A stretch of 64,000 bases of DNA from Hibiscus mutabilis (taxonomy: Eukaryota; Streptophyta; Magnoliopsida; Malvales; Malvaceae). Of this stretch, positions 1 to 11,820 are shown piece by piece. The notes under the pieces were generated by a model. It ran no database searches. It was not told where the DNA came from and saw only the letters and a list, made by a program, of their open reading frames with translations. The position numbers and the translations under genes are program-made. Location: assembly GCA_019671005.1 (NCBI GenBank), contig CM033744.1, forward strand, positions 9,540,128 to 9,604,127. Reading direction: 5' to 3'. Every line of letters starts with the position of its first letter. The first letter of the stretch is position 1.

Positions 1-327
1 TTTTAACCTGAAATTTGACACGTGAGCATGGAAATGGACTAATTGAGGATTGGTAACCTTAATTTAAACATTGGGCCTACAATTTTAAGTATTTACGTTT
101 TGGTCTTCAATCTCGAATATGATTCAATCTGTTGTTCTTTTGTGATTCGCTTTCCTTAAGAATTCACCTGATGCAAGTATGTACATGTAGGTTTAATAAT
201 TTGTATCTAGACAAGATAAAAGAAAAAATAGACTGACTTTTCGTAACCTTTCTCTGATTTACCTCGGCAAACTTAATATAACTCTCTCAGTTCGATCGGA
301 CGTCTATGCCGGGTCGAGGGGGTTACA
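1..327 (+). repeat. 3' end of a Gypsy 5' LTR (truncated by the window edge)
   Basis: The stretch ends in GGGTCGAGGGGGTTACA and is followed five bases later by a primer-binding site, so it is the 3' end of a 5' LTR. It is clearly similar to the last 320 bases of the complete solo LTR at 45254-48722: both share a 'gactaattgaggattggtaa' segment and the same terminal block. The rest of the LTR lies left of the window. Confidence 0.8.
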
Positions 328-332
328 TTTGT

Positions 333-350
333 TGGTATCAAAGCCAGGTT
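333..350 (+). other. Primer-binding site (initiator-Met tRNA type)
   Basis: TGGTATCAAAGCCAGGTT lies just inside the LTR end and matches the usual plant PBS complementary to initiator-Met tRNA, with an A where TGGTATCAGAGC normally has G. It sets the direction of the element as plus. Confidence 0.8.
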
Positions 351-713
351 TTGAAAGGTTAAGATATTGTTGTGTGGTTGTATATCATTGTTTGTTATGC
401 ACGATGATTGTGTACATGTACAGAGATTGAACTGCATCATGTTGGGGTACGAATTGGGAACACATTGCCTACTACCGAGGTTTTAAAATGTTTTATAAGA
501 TGGTCTTGGATTATTTGCCTTATGTTAGCCTGACTTTAATGTGTTTTGATGCTTTTGTTAGCAGGGCTCACTGGGAGACACGTTCAATGGTTGGTAATGC
601 CGGAGTTGGACAAAATAACGTTGATGAAGAGAATCCCACTAATGTTTTACCCCCTCCTCTGTTGGTTCTTCCTTGTTGATGTTGGGGCTGGTTGTGCACT
701 ATAGGCTCATCAA

Positions 714-1620
714 GTGCTAGTATTTGGTGATCTGAATCCATTAGTTCTGGCCATAACGGGAGCTTTTCAAGCAGCGATGGCTGGAGTGCATATGCAGGCA
801 CCGGCACCTGCTGTGGTGGTTAATCTAGGGTTACCTTTAGAGAGTCTTCGCAGTTTGGGAGGTGTTGAGTTCAAGGGTTTGAGCCTCGAGGTGGCTGAGG
901 TATGGCTGAAGAGTACGATTCATATTCTAAATCAGATGGGTTGTAGTGATGAGTGCAAGTTGGGTTGTATCGTGTCGCTATTACATGGTGATGCTTATCA
1001 CTGGTGGGTGACCACCATTGCTAATATTCTGAAGGCAGGTGTAACTTAGGAGTTCTTTCGAAGAGCTTTCAAGAAGAAGTATCTTGGTCCTCAGTATCTA
1101 GATACGAGGAAACATAAGTTATGACCTTGGTTCAGGGCGGTATGTCCATGGCGGAATATGAGGTGAAATTTGTCTGTTTGAGTCAGTATGCCTCGGAGTT
1201 GGTTCCGGATGATCTTGAGAGGTGCAAAAGGTTTCACTATAGGTTGGTGAAGGATATCAAAATATACTTGTTGGCTGCGGACTACACAAATTTTGATGTG
1301 CTTGTGAACCGCCTTAAGGATATTGAGCAGTCCTTGAGGGTGTCGGGATAAGGCTTAGACATGGGCTCGAATAAGCGTAGAGCTGATTTTGGCTATTCTG
1401 GGAAGCAAAATAAGAGGTTTCAAGATAAGAGGCATAAGTCAGATCACAAGCGTGGTGGTGGCCATGGTAACTAATGTGTTCGCATTGTAGCTGAGTGTGA
1501 GCGTTGCGGTAGACGCCATATAGGTGAGTGTTTGGGTAATGCCATGAGTTGTTGGATAAGTGGATCTCTTGGTCACATAAAGTGTGGCTGTCCTCGTACT
1601 ATGGCTGATGCACCGGTTCG
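714..1620 (+). pseudogene. Gypsy gag remnant with zinc knuckles
   Basis: The first piece (714-1049) contains the gag signature LHGDAYHWW, and the second (1121-1351) a block with QYASELVPDDLERCKRF. They are separated by a stop where gag proteins normally carry Trp before EFF, then a frame change. Downstream, at about 1495-1600, Cys/His codons give two decayed CCHC knuckles (CERCGRRHIGEC and a second with CW..GH..C). Gag would package the element RNA. With several stops it cannot make a full protein. Confidence 0.7.
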
Positions 1621-1777
1621 GGCTGCTTGACCTGCTATGCGCCAAGGCCATGGCAAGGGTAATTTTTAGAGGTACGGTGATGGTCAGAGAGCTGTAGCTC
1701 ATATTGTTGCTGTACAACCGGAGAATGGTGGGCCAGCACAGATCTATGTTCATCGTGAGGGACGCAACGACACTAAT

Positions 1778-2137
1778 GTGATCGCAGGTACTTTTACCAT
1801 GCAATATTTGTCATTGTTTTCTTTGATTGATTCGGATTCTACTCATTCATATATCTTAAGTGAGCATGCATCGTTGTTGAATGTTCCTGTTGAGATCTTA
1901 GATGTTGGCATGTTGGTAACTAGTTCTTTTGGGGAGACGATTATAACTAGAAGGTTATATAGGCATTGTCCTTTGGCAGTGCAAGGTCATGAGTTTGTCA
2001 CGGATTTGATAGAGTTGTCATTCCATGGTTTTGACGTTATCTTGGGCATGAATTGGTTAAGTGAGAACAAGGCGGTGGTGGATTGTGATTACAAAAGGAT
2101 TTTTCTGAAGTTGGTCGATGATTTGAAGTTGTGGTAG
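1778..2137 (+). pseudogene. Gypsy aspartic protease remnant
   Basis: The translation reads LIDSDSTHSYI followed by a hydrophobic core and FDVILGMNWL, the usual order of a plant Gypsy retropepsin. The catalytic Asp-Ser-Gly appears as Asp-Ser-Asp, consistent with one G-to-A change of the Gly codon. The piece ends in a TAG shortly after the ILGMNWL block, ahead of the reverse transcriptase. The protease would be inactive. Confidence 0.7.
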
Positions 2138-2148
2138 TTGGTTAGAAT

Positions 2149-3610
2149 GTGAAATTCTTGTCTAATATTGTTTCGGCTACCCGAGCGGAGAAGATGATGT
2201 TTGATGGTTGCCAAGCTTACTTGGCTATTGTTATGAATCCGGAAGCCAAGGGTATTCAGGTGCAGGATATTCGGGCAGTATGTGATTATCAAGATTTTCC
2301 TAAAGAGTTGCCAGGTTTAACTCCAGATAGAGAGATAGAGTTTCGTATTTAGAGATACGAAGGTACCATATCGGTATCTATTGCTCTTTTCGGATGGCAT
2401 CGAAGGAGTTAAAAGAGTTGAAATCACAGATCCAGGAGTTGTTAGATCATGTGTTCATTCGACTGAGTGTTTCGCCTTAGGGTGCTCCGATTCTCTTTGT
2501 GAAAAAAGATGGGTCGATGCGTATGTACATTGATTATCGCCAGTTGAATAAGTTAGTAAATAACAAGTGTCTGTTACCGCGGATTATGACTTGTTGATGA
2601 CTTGTTTGATCAGTTTCGTAGGGCAACGATGTTTTTGAAGATTGATTTAAGGTCGGGGTATTACCAATTAAAAGTTAAGGATGTAGATGTTCATAAGACG
2701 GCATTTTGTACGAGGTACGAGCATTACGAATTTTTGGTGATACTATTTGGTTTGACCAATGCCCCAGCGACTTTTATGGACATGATGAATAGGGTGTTCC
2801 ATGAGTACCTTGATGGATTTATGGTGGTTTTCATCGATGATATACTCATCTACTCTCATACCAAGAAGGAGCATGATCAGCATTTGTGGATCGTGTTGTA
2901 AGTGCTGAAGGATAATCAGTTATATGCTAAGCTGAGCAAGTGCGAGTTTTGGCTCAAGGAGGTGATGTTTCTTGGACATGTGGTATCCACGGAGGTAGTT
3001 CATGTTGATCCATAGAAAATTGAGGCTATTCTCAATTAGAAACAACCTAAGACCGTGTCAGAAGTGCATAGTTTTCTTGGGTTGGCAGGTTATTATCGCC
3101 ATTTGTTGAGGGGTTTTCTAGCATTGCGGCTCTATTGAAAAAGTTGTTGCAGAAGAATGTTCCTTTTGTGTGGACAAAGAAGTAACAATAGGGTTTTGAG
3201 AGGTTGAAGGAGGTTTTGACACATGCTCCTGTGTTGATTCAACTAGAACCTGGGAAGGAGTTTGTGGTTTATAGTGATGCATCGTATGTCGGCTTGGGTT
3301 GTATGCTGATGTAGGATGGAAATGTTGTGGCCTATGCGTGTAGGCAGTTGAAGGTTCATGAGCACAATTATCCAACTCATGATTTGGAGCTTGCGGCTAT
3401 GGTATTTGCCTTGAAGATTTAGCGACACTACCTTTATGGTGAAAAGTGTATTGTCTTTACGGATCATAAGAGTTTGAAATATTTGATGTCTCAAAAGGAT
3501 TTGAACCTTAGGCAATGAAGGTGGTTGGAGTTGCTTAAGGATTACGACTTGACAATTGAGTATCATCCTAGAAAAGCTAATATTGTTGCGGATGCGTTGA
3601 GTCGTAAGGT
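2149..3610 (+). pseudogene. Gypsy reverse transcriptase and RNase H remnant
   Basis: RT motifs are visible in order: LPGLTPDREIEF (2300s), MFLKIDLRSGYYQ (2630s), FGLTNAPATFMDMMN (2750s) and the catalytic FIDDILIYS (2830s). RNase H follows with VVYSDASYVGLG (3270s), the PTHDLELAA block (3370s), FTDHKSLKYL (3460s) and ADALSRK (3590s). In-frame stops break it at about 2350, 2480, 3014, 3313, 3420 and 3517. Most are TAG or TGA where the family has CAG, TGG or CGA, which suggests cytosine deamination rather than random damage. Confidence 0.8.
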
Positions 3611-3704
3611 AGCGGTTGAGCTTAGGGCGATGTTTTCAAGGTTGAGTGTGATACGGGAATGTGGGTTGTTGGCTGAATTGCAAGTTAAGCTTACGTTGTC
3701 ATAG

Positions 3705-4850
3705 ATGATCAAGGCTAAGCAACCGTTGGATGATTCTTCGGTTCTTCAAGTTAAGAACATAGCAGATGGTAATCTGGCGGATTTTTATTTTGATGATGAT
3801 GGTGTTTTGTGTTTTAAGGGCCAAATAGCGGTGCTAGAAGTCTCGGAGCTCAGGCATACTATTTTGGCGGATGCACATTCTAGTCATTTTGCTATGCATC
3901 CTGGTAGTACCAAAATGTATCACGATTTAAAAGAAATGTACTATTGGGTTGGTTTGAAAAAAGGTATGGCAGAGTTTGTGTCCAAGTGTATGTTGTGTCA
4001 GTGGGTTAAAACTGAACATCCGTTTCCATCCGGATTGATGTAACCGTTGAGAATTTCAGAATAGAAATGAGAGAGAATCACTATGAACTTTATGACAGGG
4101 TTGCCAATGACACTGGCTAAAAAGGATTCCATTTGGGTGATTGTTGATCAGTTTACGAAGTGTTCACATTTTCTGCCAGTGCATACGACATACACCTTGG
4201 ACAAGCTAGCATATTTGTATATAGATGAGATTGTGCATCTGCACGGGGTACCAAAGTCTATCATTTCGGATAGAGATCCGAGGTTCACAATAAGATTTTG
4301 AAGATGTTTACATCAGGCTTTGGGTTCGAGGTTGAGCTTCAACTCCACATATCATCTTTAGACGGATGGAAAGCCTGAGCGGGTTATCCAGGTTTTGGAG
4401 GATATGTTGAGGTATTGTATTATTGAGTTCCAAGGAACCTGGGAGAAGCATTTACCTTTGGTTGAATTTGCTCATAACAACAACTATCAAGCAAGTATTC
4501 AGATGGCACCGTATGAGGCATTGTATGGCTGGAGGTATTGTACGCCCTTGTGTTTGGCTAAGGTAGGAGAAAAGCATGTTTCCTTACCGCATGTGTTGAA
4601 AAACACGGATGAGAAAGTTAAGTTTGTATGTGATCGCTTGAAAGCGGCTACGGATCGGCAGAAATCTTACATGAATTTAAAGCGTCGATAAATTGAATAT
4701 GCGGTGGGCGATCATGTGTTCTTGAAAGTGTCACCATGAAAGAAGGTAATGTGGTTCAGACGTAAGGGTAAGTTTAGTCTAGGTTTATTGGACCATATGA
4801 GATTGTGGAGTGGGTTGGTCTTGTGGCTTATCGGTTGAGGTTGCCTACCG
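3705..4850 (+). pseudogene. Gypsy integrase remnant
   Basis: The N-terminal HHCC finger is visible at 3870-4010 (H-FAMHPG, then CMLCQWVK). The core begins at 4083 as MNFMTGLP; the family has Asp where Asn stands, so the first catalytic acidic residue is lost by an apparent G-to-A change. The second Asp survives in IISDRDPRF (about 4260). A frameshift near 4300 and a stop near 4690 precede a decayed VGDHVFLKVSP tail. Similarity fades at about 4850. Confidence 0.75.
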
Positions 4851-5573
4851 AGCATTGCATTGCGCTTTTGATTTATGTGTTATGGTTTAATAAAACATCA
4901 TATATGTATGAGCATGGGTTAGGATTTGTTCGGGGAAGTTCAGTGGTTTCACCCTTCGGGCTGAATTTCACTTTTGATTGACAGTTGTAGTAAGAAGTTA
5001 TGGGAAACATTCTTCTTCTCTTGGCGGTTGTAGTTGAGTGCATTGCATTGCGCTTTTGATTTATGTGTTATGGTTTAAACGATTTTAATAAAATAATACT
5101 ATGCTTTTACGACTATGATTTTCTTTGCACTTTAGAGACACACTAAGCTCTTTAGCTTACTCTCTTTAGTTTTCTCTTGCAAATATCTTTGGACTTTAGG
5201 CAATGTGGTACTTGGAGGATCTCACATTTTATCTGGTTAATCTAATATTCAGTACGAAACTATTTTTAGTTATACAGATTATCATTTATTATTTTGGATA
5301 TTGATGTAATTTCATACTTTGAGACTAATATGTTTTGGGATTATTTTTAGCATTCATTTATTGTGATTTTATTTCAGAGATTTTATTTAAATATTCGAAT
5401 ATTAATTATGATTTTTTTGTATTTTATTATTATGAGATATTTATTAAATTATAGTTATATATATTCTTTCTAAATTAAAGTATAATTTTAAAATTTACTT
5501 TCTTGAGGGAAAAGTTTTCAAACGTGACATCCTAGATTTGACCTATTTTTTGGACCGGATTTAGGGGGTTACA
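4850..5573 (+). repeat. LTR-like remnant ending GGGGGTTACA
   Basis: There is no coding potential here. The segment holds two copies, about 187 bases apart (4852 and 5039), of a block around 'gcattgcattgcgcttttga'. It also holds a CACTAAGCTCTTTAGCTTAC motif (about 5147) like those in the long LTRs at 47490 and 54665, and it ends GGATTTAGGGGGTTACA. The body does not resemble the LTR at 1-327, so it looks like the 3' end of a different Gypsy LTR joined to the truncated internal region. The left boundary is uncertain. Confidence 0.45.
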
Positions 5574-5585
5574 ATTTGAACACAG

Positions 5586-6085
5586 CCACACCATCAACGA
5601 AGGGACATGATCGATAACTTGGATTCTACCACACCATCAACGGAGAAGCAGAATTTGGATAACAGCAACTCAAACCTTACTACACCATCAACGAAGAAGT
5701 AGGAATGAACAACAACTTGGATTCTTGTCACACCATTAACGAATAAACAAGATTGGATGAAAGCAACCTAGATCTAGCTACGCCATCAGCGAAGGAACCA
5801 AATTGAATAACAATGACTTAGACCCAACCACTCTGTCAACGGTATTGGAGGATGAAGCTTTGATTGATTTTTTCTTGATTTTTTATTTTTTTGATTTTTT
5901 ATCTTTAACTGCAGAAAGAGATAATATTCGAGGAAGAAGTTTGGTCTAGCTGCACCATCCACAGTAACGTGAGATATGAAAAACGATGGATTCACCACAT
6001 CATACTAACAAAGAGGCCAAATATGGATTAAATTGGTCTACCATCACTAACGAAAGCAAAGATTGGAAAAAGTTGGATCTGCCAC
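5586..6085. repeat. Tandem repeat, about 50-base unit, inside the Tat-type element
   Basis: A degenerate unit anchored on CACCATCAACGAAG recurs at about 5588, 5630, 5684, 5731 and 5779, and more weakly at 5830, 5953, 6000 and 6050. Between anchors the units share wording such as 'aacaacttggattct'. Tandem repeats in the non-coding 3' part are typical of Tat/Ogre elements. No gene is seen. Confidence 0.7.
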
Positions 6086-6954
6086 TTTGTGGCGAAAATC
6101 ATGACCTAAAAATGAAAGAAAACATTAATTAGTAATTGTGCAAAATTTTGCCATTGTTAACTGGATGTTTGAGCTTTTCTGCATATCTGGCCTTCTTCGG
6201 GCTAGGAATTGATCATTATGTCGTTGCCCCCACGATTGAGCTTCTTTGGTCTCTTCCCTGAACTTGTTTGTGTGTTTATGTCAAAAATAAATGCATCATG
6301 AATGCCCCTAACTTTATGCCTAATGTGCATGTTTAATCTAAATACATGATAACTCATATGAATGTATGATGCATGCGTTTGATGTTAAATGGTCTTAATA
6401 AATGTGTGAATGATTTTTCCCCCTCAAAGGGGTGCCCCCGACAATCTGTTGGTTGGGTTGAGTTCTCGGTCCTGTGTTACGAAGATGCCCTCAATTTTCC
6501 TCAGCTTTGATTATCTCCCTATGGAGTTATCTTTCTATGTGTATGCCCCTTACAGAAACGCTTTGTAGCAAATTTGAACTTTGGAAAATTATGATGCCTA
6601 TGGTCAGGTTAAATCAATGCGTAGGTCATATAGGTTTTGCCTCACATTACGCATGGGTACGATCAAATTAAGGTGAACAAAATGTATTTTCCAGTGAACC
6701 TTGTAGTTTTTTGGCCCGTACAAAAGGCTCTCACTACCATTGGGCTTAGGCAAATGAGGTACACAAAAGAACATTTCTTTGAAAGAGATGAAAACTACAA
6801 GATGACCTATTGTAGTTAAAATAGTTCAACAACTAGACTGGTCAAAATAGCCAAAATAAGGCATGACCAAACCCGTGCATCGAGAATTTTAGTATAACCT
6901 TCGTGCTACGATAGGGATGTCCGATCGTATCCGGCCCTGTAGGGTTTTCGATAC
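6086..6954. other. Non-coding internal part of the Tat-type element
   Basis: Short open frames occur on both strands but none shows a recognisable motif. A pol domain expected in this orientation is not visible. The stretch probably represents element 3' non-coding DNA after a large internal deletion. Confidence 0.4.
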
Positions 6955-8519
6955 TTAGGACACCAAGCTTGAGGTACCTTTCCAGTAGCCTTTTAAAACC
7001 CAACAGTTATTGATTGTGTGGTCAACTTGTTCGGCATGGTAATCACATCTTGCATTGGGGTCATACCATTTAGGAAATAGAGGTTGCATTGGGGCCTGGT
7101 GGTAAGGTGCCACTATAAGAGTATTAAACATATCTTTGTACAGGTCTGCGTATGGAACTGGCAGTGGGGTGAACTCCTGCTTTTCGATGTTCTTCCTTTG
7201 GGCATAGTCTTGGCTTGAAGAACCTTGGGCACTTGCAGCTTTGGGTTGTATCACTGTCGTCTGCTTTGCATAATTAACGTTTTCGACACCTGAAGTGTTT
7301 ACTTTATTGTCCTTCTTCTAATATGGTGTCTTCTTGTGGGATGAACTTTTGCCGACGTCGATTTTGTTATTCTTAACAGCATTCTCGATAAGTTCACTAG
7401 ATAAGACTAGATCGGCAAAATTGGTAGTTGCATTTCCTATAATGCGGTTCAGAATTGGGTTTTCCAATGTTTGGATAAATATAACTATTGTCTCCTTCTC
7501 ACCGAGTGGGGGTGGAACTTGGGCAACTACATCTCTCCAGCGTTGTGCGTATTGTCTAAAGCTTTCGTTAGACTTTTGCTTTATGTGTTGCAGAGTCCAA
7601 CGGTCTGGCACCATATCATTGGCGTGTTGATATTGCTCTAGAAAAGCCTTGGTCAAGTCTTTCCACGATTTTATCTGGTGATGACTTAGTTGATTATACC
7701 ATCTGATAGAAAATCCGGCTAGGCTGTCTTGGAAGCAGTGGACCAATAACTTGTCATCTCTACCATATCCCATCATTTTTAGGCAAAATATAGTAAGATG
7801 AGCACGGGGACAACTCATCCCATCATATTTCTCGAATTCTAAGGCCTTGAACTTAGAGGCAGCACCAAGTCTGGGACAAGGCTGAGTTCGTTAGCATCAA
7901 ATCCAATGAAGGTGTCCACTACCTCTATGGCTTCTATCTTTTCCTTGAGTCACTTGCAACGGTCCTTGATCTCCTTTGAAGTCTCTATTTTTAGTTTCTC
8001 AAATTTGACTAACTGGTTCATTTCTGAGATAAAGTTTTCAGCTTAATTTCCCTCAGGCTTAGCTTCTAACGCGGTGGGTATATTCATAGGAGAAGAGGTA
8101 CCAGCCTAATGGAGTGGTGACTTCCCTTGAGAAAGTATTCTCTGAGGGTCAAGTCGAATATCAGCATGAGGAGTAAACCTCGGAGGATACTCAGGGCCTT
8201 CGTTCACATCAATGAGACTTTCTGTAGGATTCACAACAAAAGTCTCTCCTTGCTCAAGGGGTTTATGTCCTAGCATTTGCGTTATTTAGCCTAGCATGTC
8301 TTGTTGGTATTTCTTGATTTGTTCCCCCATATCATGATGGGCCTTAGATAGCTGGTCTTCCAACTTCTTAGCCAAATCTGCTTGCATGTCTCTTTGAATT
8401 TGTTCAATGCGGTCCAATCTATCTTCATTCGTCATATTGGTCTTGCGTCGAGTTCCGTATGGGTGCTGAATTAGTTGACTTTTTGCTCTATCCAATATCA
8501 CTGTCATAGAACATCCCAA
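6955..8519 (-). pseudogene. Tat/Ogre-type gag remnant
   Basis: Three minus-strand pieces are in gag order. 8519-8286 is charged and coiled-coil-like (RLDRIEQIQRDMQADL). 7818-7318 carries the retrotransposon gag domain (FQDSLAGFSIRWYNQL, then SNESFRQYAQRWRDV and a PPLGEKE block). 7254-6955 contains LPVPYADLYKDM and KWYDPNARCDYHAEQVDH, a zinc-finger-like stretch typical of Ogre-lineage gag-protease. Stops and frame changes separate them, so no capsid protein can be made. The lineage call rests on the WYDPNA..CDYH block. Confidence 0.75.
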
Positions 8520-9367
8520 GGATTAGTCTTAAAATCTTTAAGAATGAATGCATGTAAATGTAAGGTGTATATCTTAGATGCGGAGGTACTGATACAAAAA
8601 TGGTTCATGTGGCTCAACTTCTGAATTCACAGGATTTATTCACAACTTGGAATGTTACATTGATATCTAGGGTACTAGATTTTTTCCCGATGATAGATCT
8701 TTTTCAAATTGGGAACCAGTCATGAATCAGTGCTTCATGTTGGTGGGATGGAAAAATTAAAATGACGGTGTCATGCAATTAATGCAAAATGAGTGAATTT
8801 AATATGATGAGATCAAAACAAAGAAATATGGTTAGTCTAGATAAAAATAATCAGAGAAATTAATAAAGTAAAATTAAAATAGGTAAACAACTGTACATAA
8901 AAACAAATAAAAGCACTAAAGCCTAAAAAGGGTGACCACTAAATGGGCAAAGTTTCACTTGGCTTAAAAGGTTGGCTCCTAGAGCTCACTATATGTTGTT
9001 TAGATCTAAAGTAAAGGGTACCCGAACTGTCGCTAGGACATCAATTTGGAAGGATATATTTCCCTAGGTCTGCATGGAGATGAAGATCTCACAGAGACGA
9101 AGGTGCGGATGTATCCCGAAAGTAATCCATTATCCTGCACATAGGTGATATCTCACGAAGGCGTAGCTTCTCACTCTCACTTAAAAGGGACAGAGCATGG
9201 GTGCATACCTCATGATATGCAAATCCAAGAAAATATATTTTTAAAAATTTTGTAAAAATTTTAGAAATAAAAAGAAAGTATCACAAAATAAATCAAACCG
9301 AATTTATAGTTTCCACTCGTTAAGACAAAAAGTAATCAATGTGTGGCTCAACTTTCTAAAAAGGTTC
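8520..9367 (-). other. Leader (5' untranslated region) of the Tat-type element
   Basis: This lies between the PBS and the first gag codons in the element's own direction. No open frame of note is present. Long leaders are usual for this lineage. I see no internal promoter or structured motif that I can name. Confidence 0.5.
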
Positions 9368-9385
9368 TCCCCAGCGGAGTCGCCA
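9368..9385 (-). other. Primer-binding site, Arg-tRNA type
   Basis: On the minus strand this reads TGGCGACTCCGCTGGGGA, the PBS commonly seen in Tat/Ogre-lineage elements. It sits two bases from the LTR end and fixes the element's direction as minus. Confidence 0.8.
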
Positions 9386-10271
9386 GCTGTAACAACTGTC
9401 TCGCCCAAGGTGGATAGCTTGACGCGTTCTTATGAAAAAAATGGGATGGAATAGTCTTCACCAATATTTTTTTATTTAGGTGAGATTGGATCACCTAAAA
9501 AACCCGGTTATTTTAATAAAACATGTTTTTGTCATTTTATTAAAACAATAAGTTTTAGTCTGCGAAAACTAGAAAAATAGGTTCGGGAGTCAGTTACGTA
9601 TGGGGAAGGATGAGCACCCCCACAACGCCCAAAATTGATACCGATCAATTACATAGTCTAGATGAGGGAAATTAAAAATTTGAATTTAATTTAAAAAATT
9701 ATGATCCCTTAAAATATTTAAAAGAATCTTTTTTGTATGAAAGAAATTTACACCCCTACACCCGGGGCATAATTTCCGTTAGATTCCGAATGAAGGGAAC
9801 ATACTTTAGAAATTATAATTTAAAATGATATTTTATAATAGAGATTAATGGAAGGCGGCACCCCATATGTTCGAGGTACGTTTTTCACGAGAATCTCTAA
9901 TATAAGGTTTACTTTTAAAACCGGTTAAAACGAATGAATATAATATATATATATATACATACATATGAATATACAATAATATGTATTAAACTATAAATAA
10001 TAATAATAATAATAATAAATAATGATGATGATGTAGTAATAAAAGAAGACTTTACAAACAAAAATATACTATATGTTATACACATAATATATACTAAATA
10101 CATTATATACAAATATAATATACATTATATCATATTGTATATATATTAAATATACATGATAATATATACTATATAAATATATTATACATGTTATATACAA
10201 ATTGTACATAATTATACTAAATATTAATATGTAACCAGAAAATAAAATACACATATGTACATGTACGTAGC

Positions 10272-10311
<40 letters not shown>
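10272..10311. repeat. (AAT)n microsatellite
   Basis: A run of about 13 AAT/ATA units lies inside the LTR. A shorter one lies at about 9996-10020. Confidence 0.95.
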
Positions 10312-10315
<4 letters not shown>

Positions 10316-11138
10316 TCAGAAAATGACTGAAATAATAAAAAGACTTAAAACTCAAAAAAGGATGAAATTGCAAAATATTTGAAAGTTACAAGGACCAAGA
10401 AGGTAATTTTGCCAAGCGGCAGACCCATTTTGAAAATTGTTTTGAGGTAGAAGGACTTACCTGGTAATTTTCCCTTTAAAACCGGATTAAAATTGAAGTC
10501 AGTGACCAAATCTAGAATATTTTAAAAAAACTCAAGGACTAAGAGTGTAATTATCCCATGCGTAAGGGCCAAAACGTAATTTCCCTTTTTATTAAAAAGA
10601 TGCGGATCCTCCCTAGTTCGAGTCACTGCGTCGGGTCAAGGAATGATACGATACCATTTTGGGCCTGGACCTAGATGACCAAAATGACATCGTTTTGATT
10701 AGGATACAGATATAACTTTTTCCCCAAAAATTTTATTTGAACCAATATCCAAATTAATATCCAAATAACCCTCTCAACTCTCTCTCCACTTTTTACATGT
10801 TGTTCACTGCCGTGGACCGTCGATAGTCGGCGGTGGTCGCCGTCGCCCTCGGTAGTCAGAGACTCCAAAGGTCATGGCTTTTCGGCTCCTTTTAACGTGC
10901 CGAACCCAACTCCAGGGTCGGATTTCGCCCAAAATGCCTGTAGGTGAGTAGATCTAAATAAATGAACTCGATTTATACATATATTTTTTACCTTTGGATC
11001 TGATTCTTTTTTTACCTTGTTTGATTCGAATGCTAGGATAGATATTTTGTTTTTTTTTTATTTTTTCCGAAAAATTCTCCTCCTATTATAGATTTGTGTT
11101 TGGGTTTTTATAACCCTTTGATACAAATATTTAAAGGC

Positions 11139-11436
11139 TTAACTACAAAATAAGTGCTCAAGCTATACCTCTTTTTTGCAATAGGTGCCTAAAGTATTTT
11201 TTGGCTGAAATAGGTGCCTAAACTTTCATTTTTGGCTAAAACATGTGCCCAAGTAAGTGCCAAAATTGACATTAAAACAAGCCAAAAATGAAAGTTTAGG
11301 CACCTGTTTCATCAAAAAAATAGTTTAGGCACTTATTTCAGCCAAAATGAAAATTTAGGCAACTATTTCAAACAAAAATACTTTAGGCACTTATTACAAA
11401 AAAGAGACATAGTTTGGGCACTTATTTTATAGTTTA
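11139..11436. repeat. Foldback (MITE-like) element with TAGGTGCCTA motifs
   Basis: The two halves are inverted copies: 'aaaataagtgctcaagctat' on the left pairs with the complement of 'atagtttgggcacttatttt' on the right. The phrases AATAGGTGCCTAAA and CATTTTTGGC recur several times inside each arm. It has no coding capacity and lies inside the Tat LTR, so it inserted after that LTR. Degenerate relatives appear near 23440 and 36760. Confidence 0.65.
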
Positions 11437-11820
11437 CCATATTTAAAATAATGAAATGTTACAAGTTGCTTCATTTTTGCAGGTTTTGGGCGGTGGCCAC
11501 GTGATGGAAGGTGGTGCCAGAGGTGGCCAGGCAAGTGGTGGGAGTGGTGGTGGCACGCGTGGCCAATGGTGCCACGCGTGCCGAGGGTAGTTGGAGGGGT
11601 GCGGCGGCGGCTGGCAGTCTGCTAGGGTTAGGTTATTATTTTTTTAGGGTTTTTGATTAAGGGCATTTAGGTAAATGGGTTTGGGTAATCTGGTAATGGG
11701 TTATTAGGTATATGGATAAAATGGTTTAATTTGATGTTGGGTAATGGGTCAGCTGAGTATTTGTAATTGGGTAAGGGTTTAATATTGGGCTTAGATGCCC
11801 GGACAGAAATAGGTATTACA

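Larger units (their letters stand above)
1..4850 (+). mobile_element. Decayed Ty3/Gypsy (chromovirus-like) retrotransposon
   Basis: The order LTR end, PBS, gag, zinc knuckles, protease, reverse transcriptase, RNase H, integrase is that of a Ty3/Gypsy element. All domains are present in one direction, but every one is broken by stops or small frameshifts. Coding similarity ends near 4850, just after the GPY/F-like region of integrase. I see no chromodomain, so the chromovirus (Tekay/Del-like) label rests on the domain style, the initiator-Met PBS and the very long LTR family, and is an inference. The 3' flank is a different LTR-like remnant. Confidence 0.8.
5574..11820 (-). mobile_element. Truncated Tat/Ogre-type Gypsy retrotransposon
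   Basis: Read on the minus strand, the order is LTR (11820-9388), Arg-tRNA-type PBS (9385-9368), a long untranslated leader, gag pieces, then non-coding DNA with tandem repeats. This is the layout of the Tat/Ogre lineage, with its large LTRs, long leader and repeat-rich non-coding part. Reverse transcriptase, integrase and the 3' LTR are absent, so the element has lost most of pol and is cut at 5574, where it abuts the plus-strand LTR remnant. Confidence 0.7.
9388..11820 (-). repeat. 5' LTR of the Tat-type element
   Basis: On the minus strand the LTR runs from TGTAATACCTATTTCTGTCC (11820) to ...TTGTTACA (9388), giving TG...CA ends next to the PBS. The span is 2433 bases and includes a foldback insert (11139-11436), an AT-rich TA/ATA-rich block (9940-10320) and a GC-rich block (11490-11620). 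A related LTR piece lies at 24460-25990. The PBS-side boundary is firm; the other is chosen from the TGTAATACC start and is less sure. Confidence 0.65.

Noticed and set aside
5586..6085. Spaced repeats that might suggest a CRISPR array
   Set aside because: Units are degenerate and spacers repetitive, and the DNA is plant nuclear with retrotransposon context.
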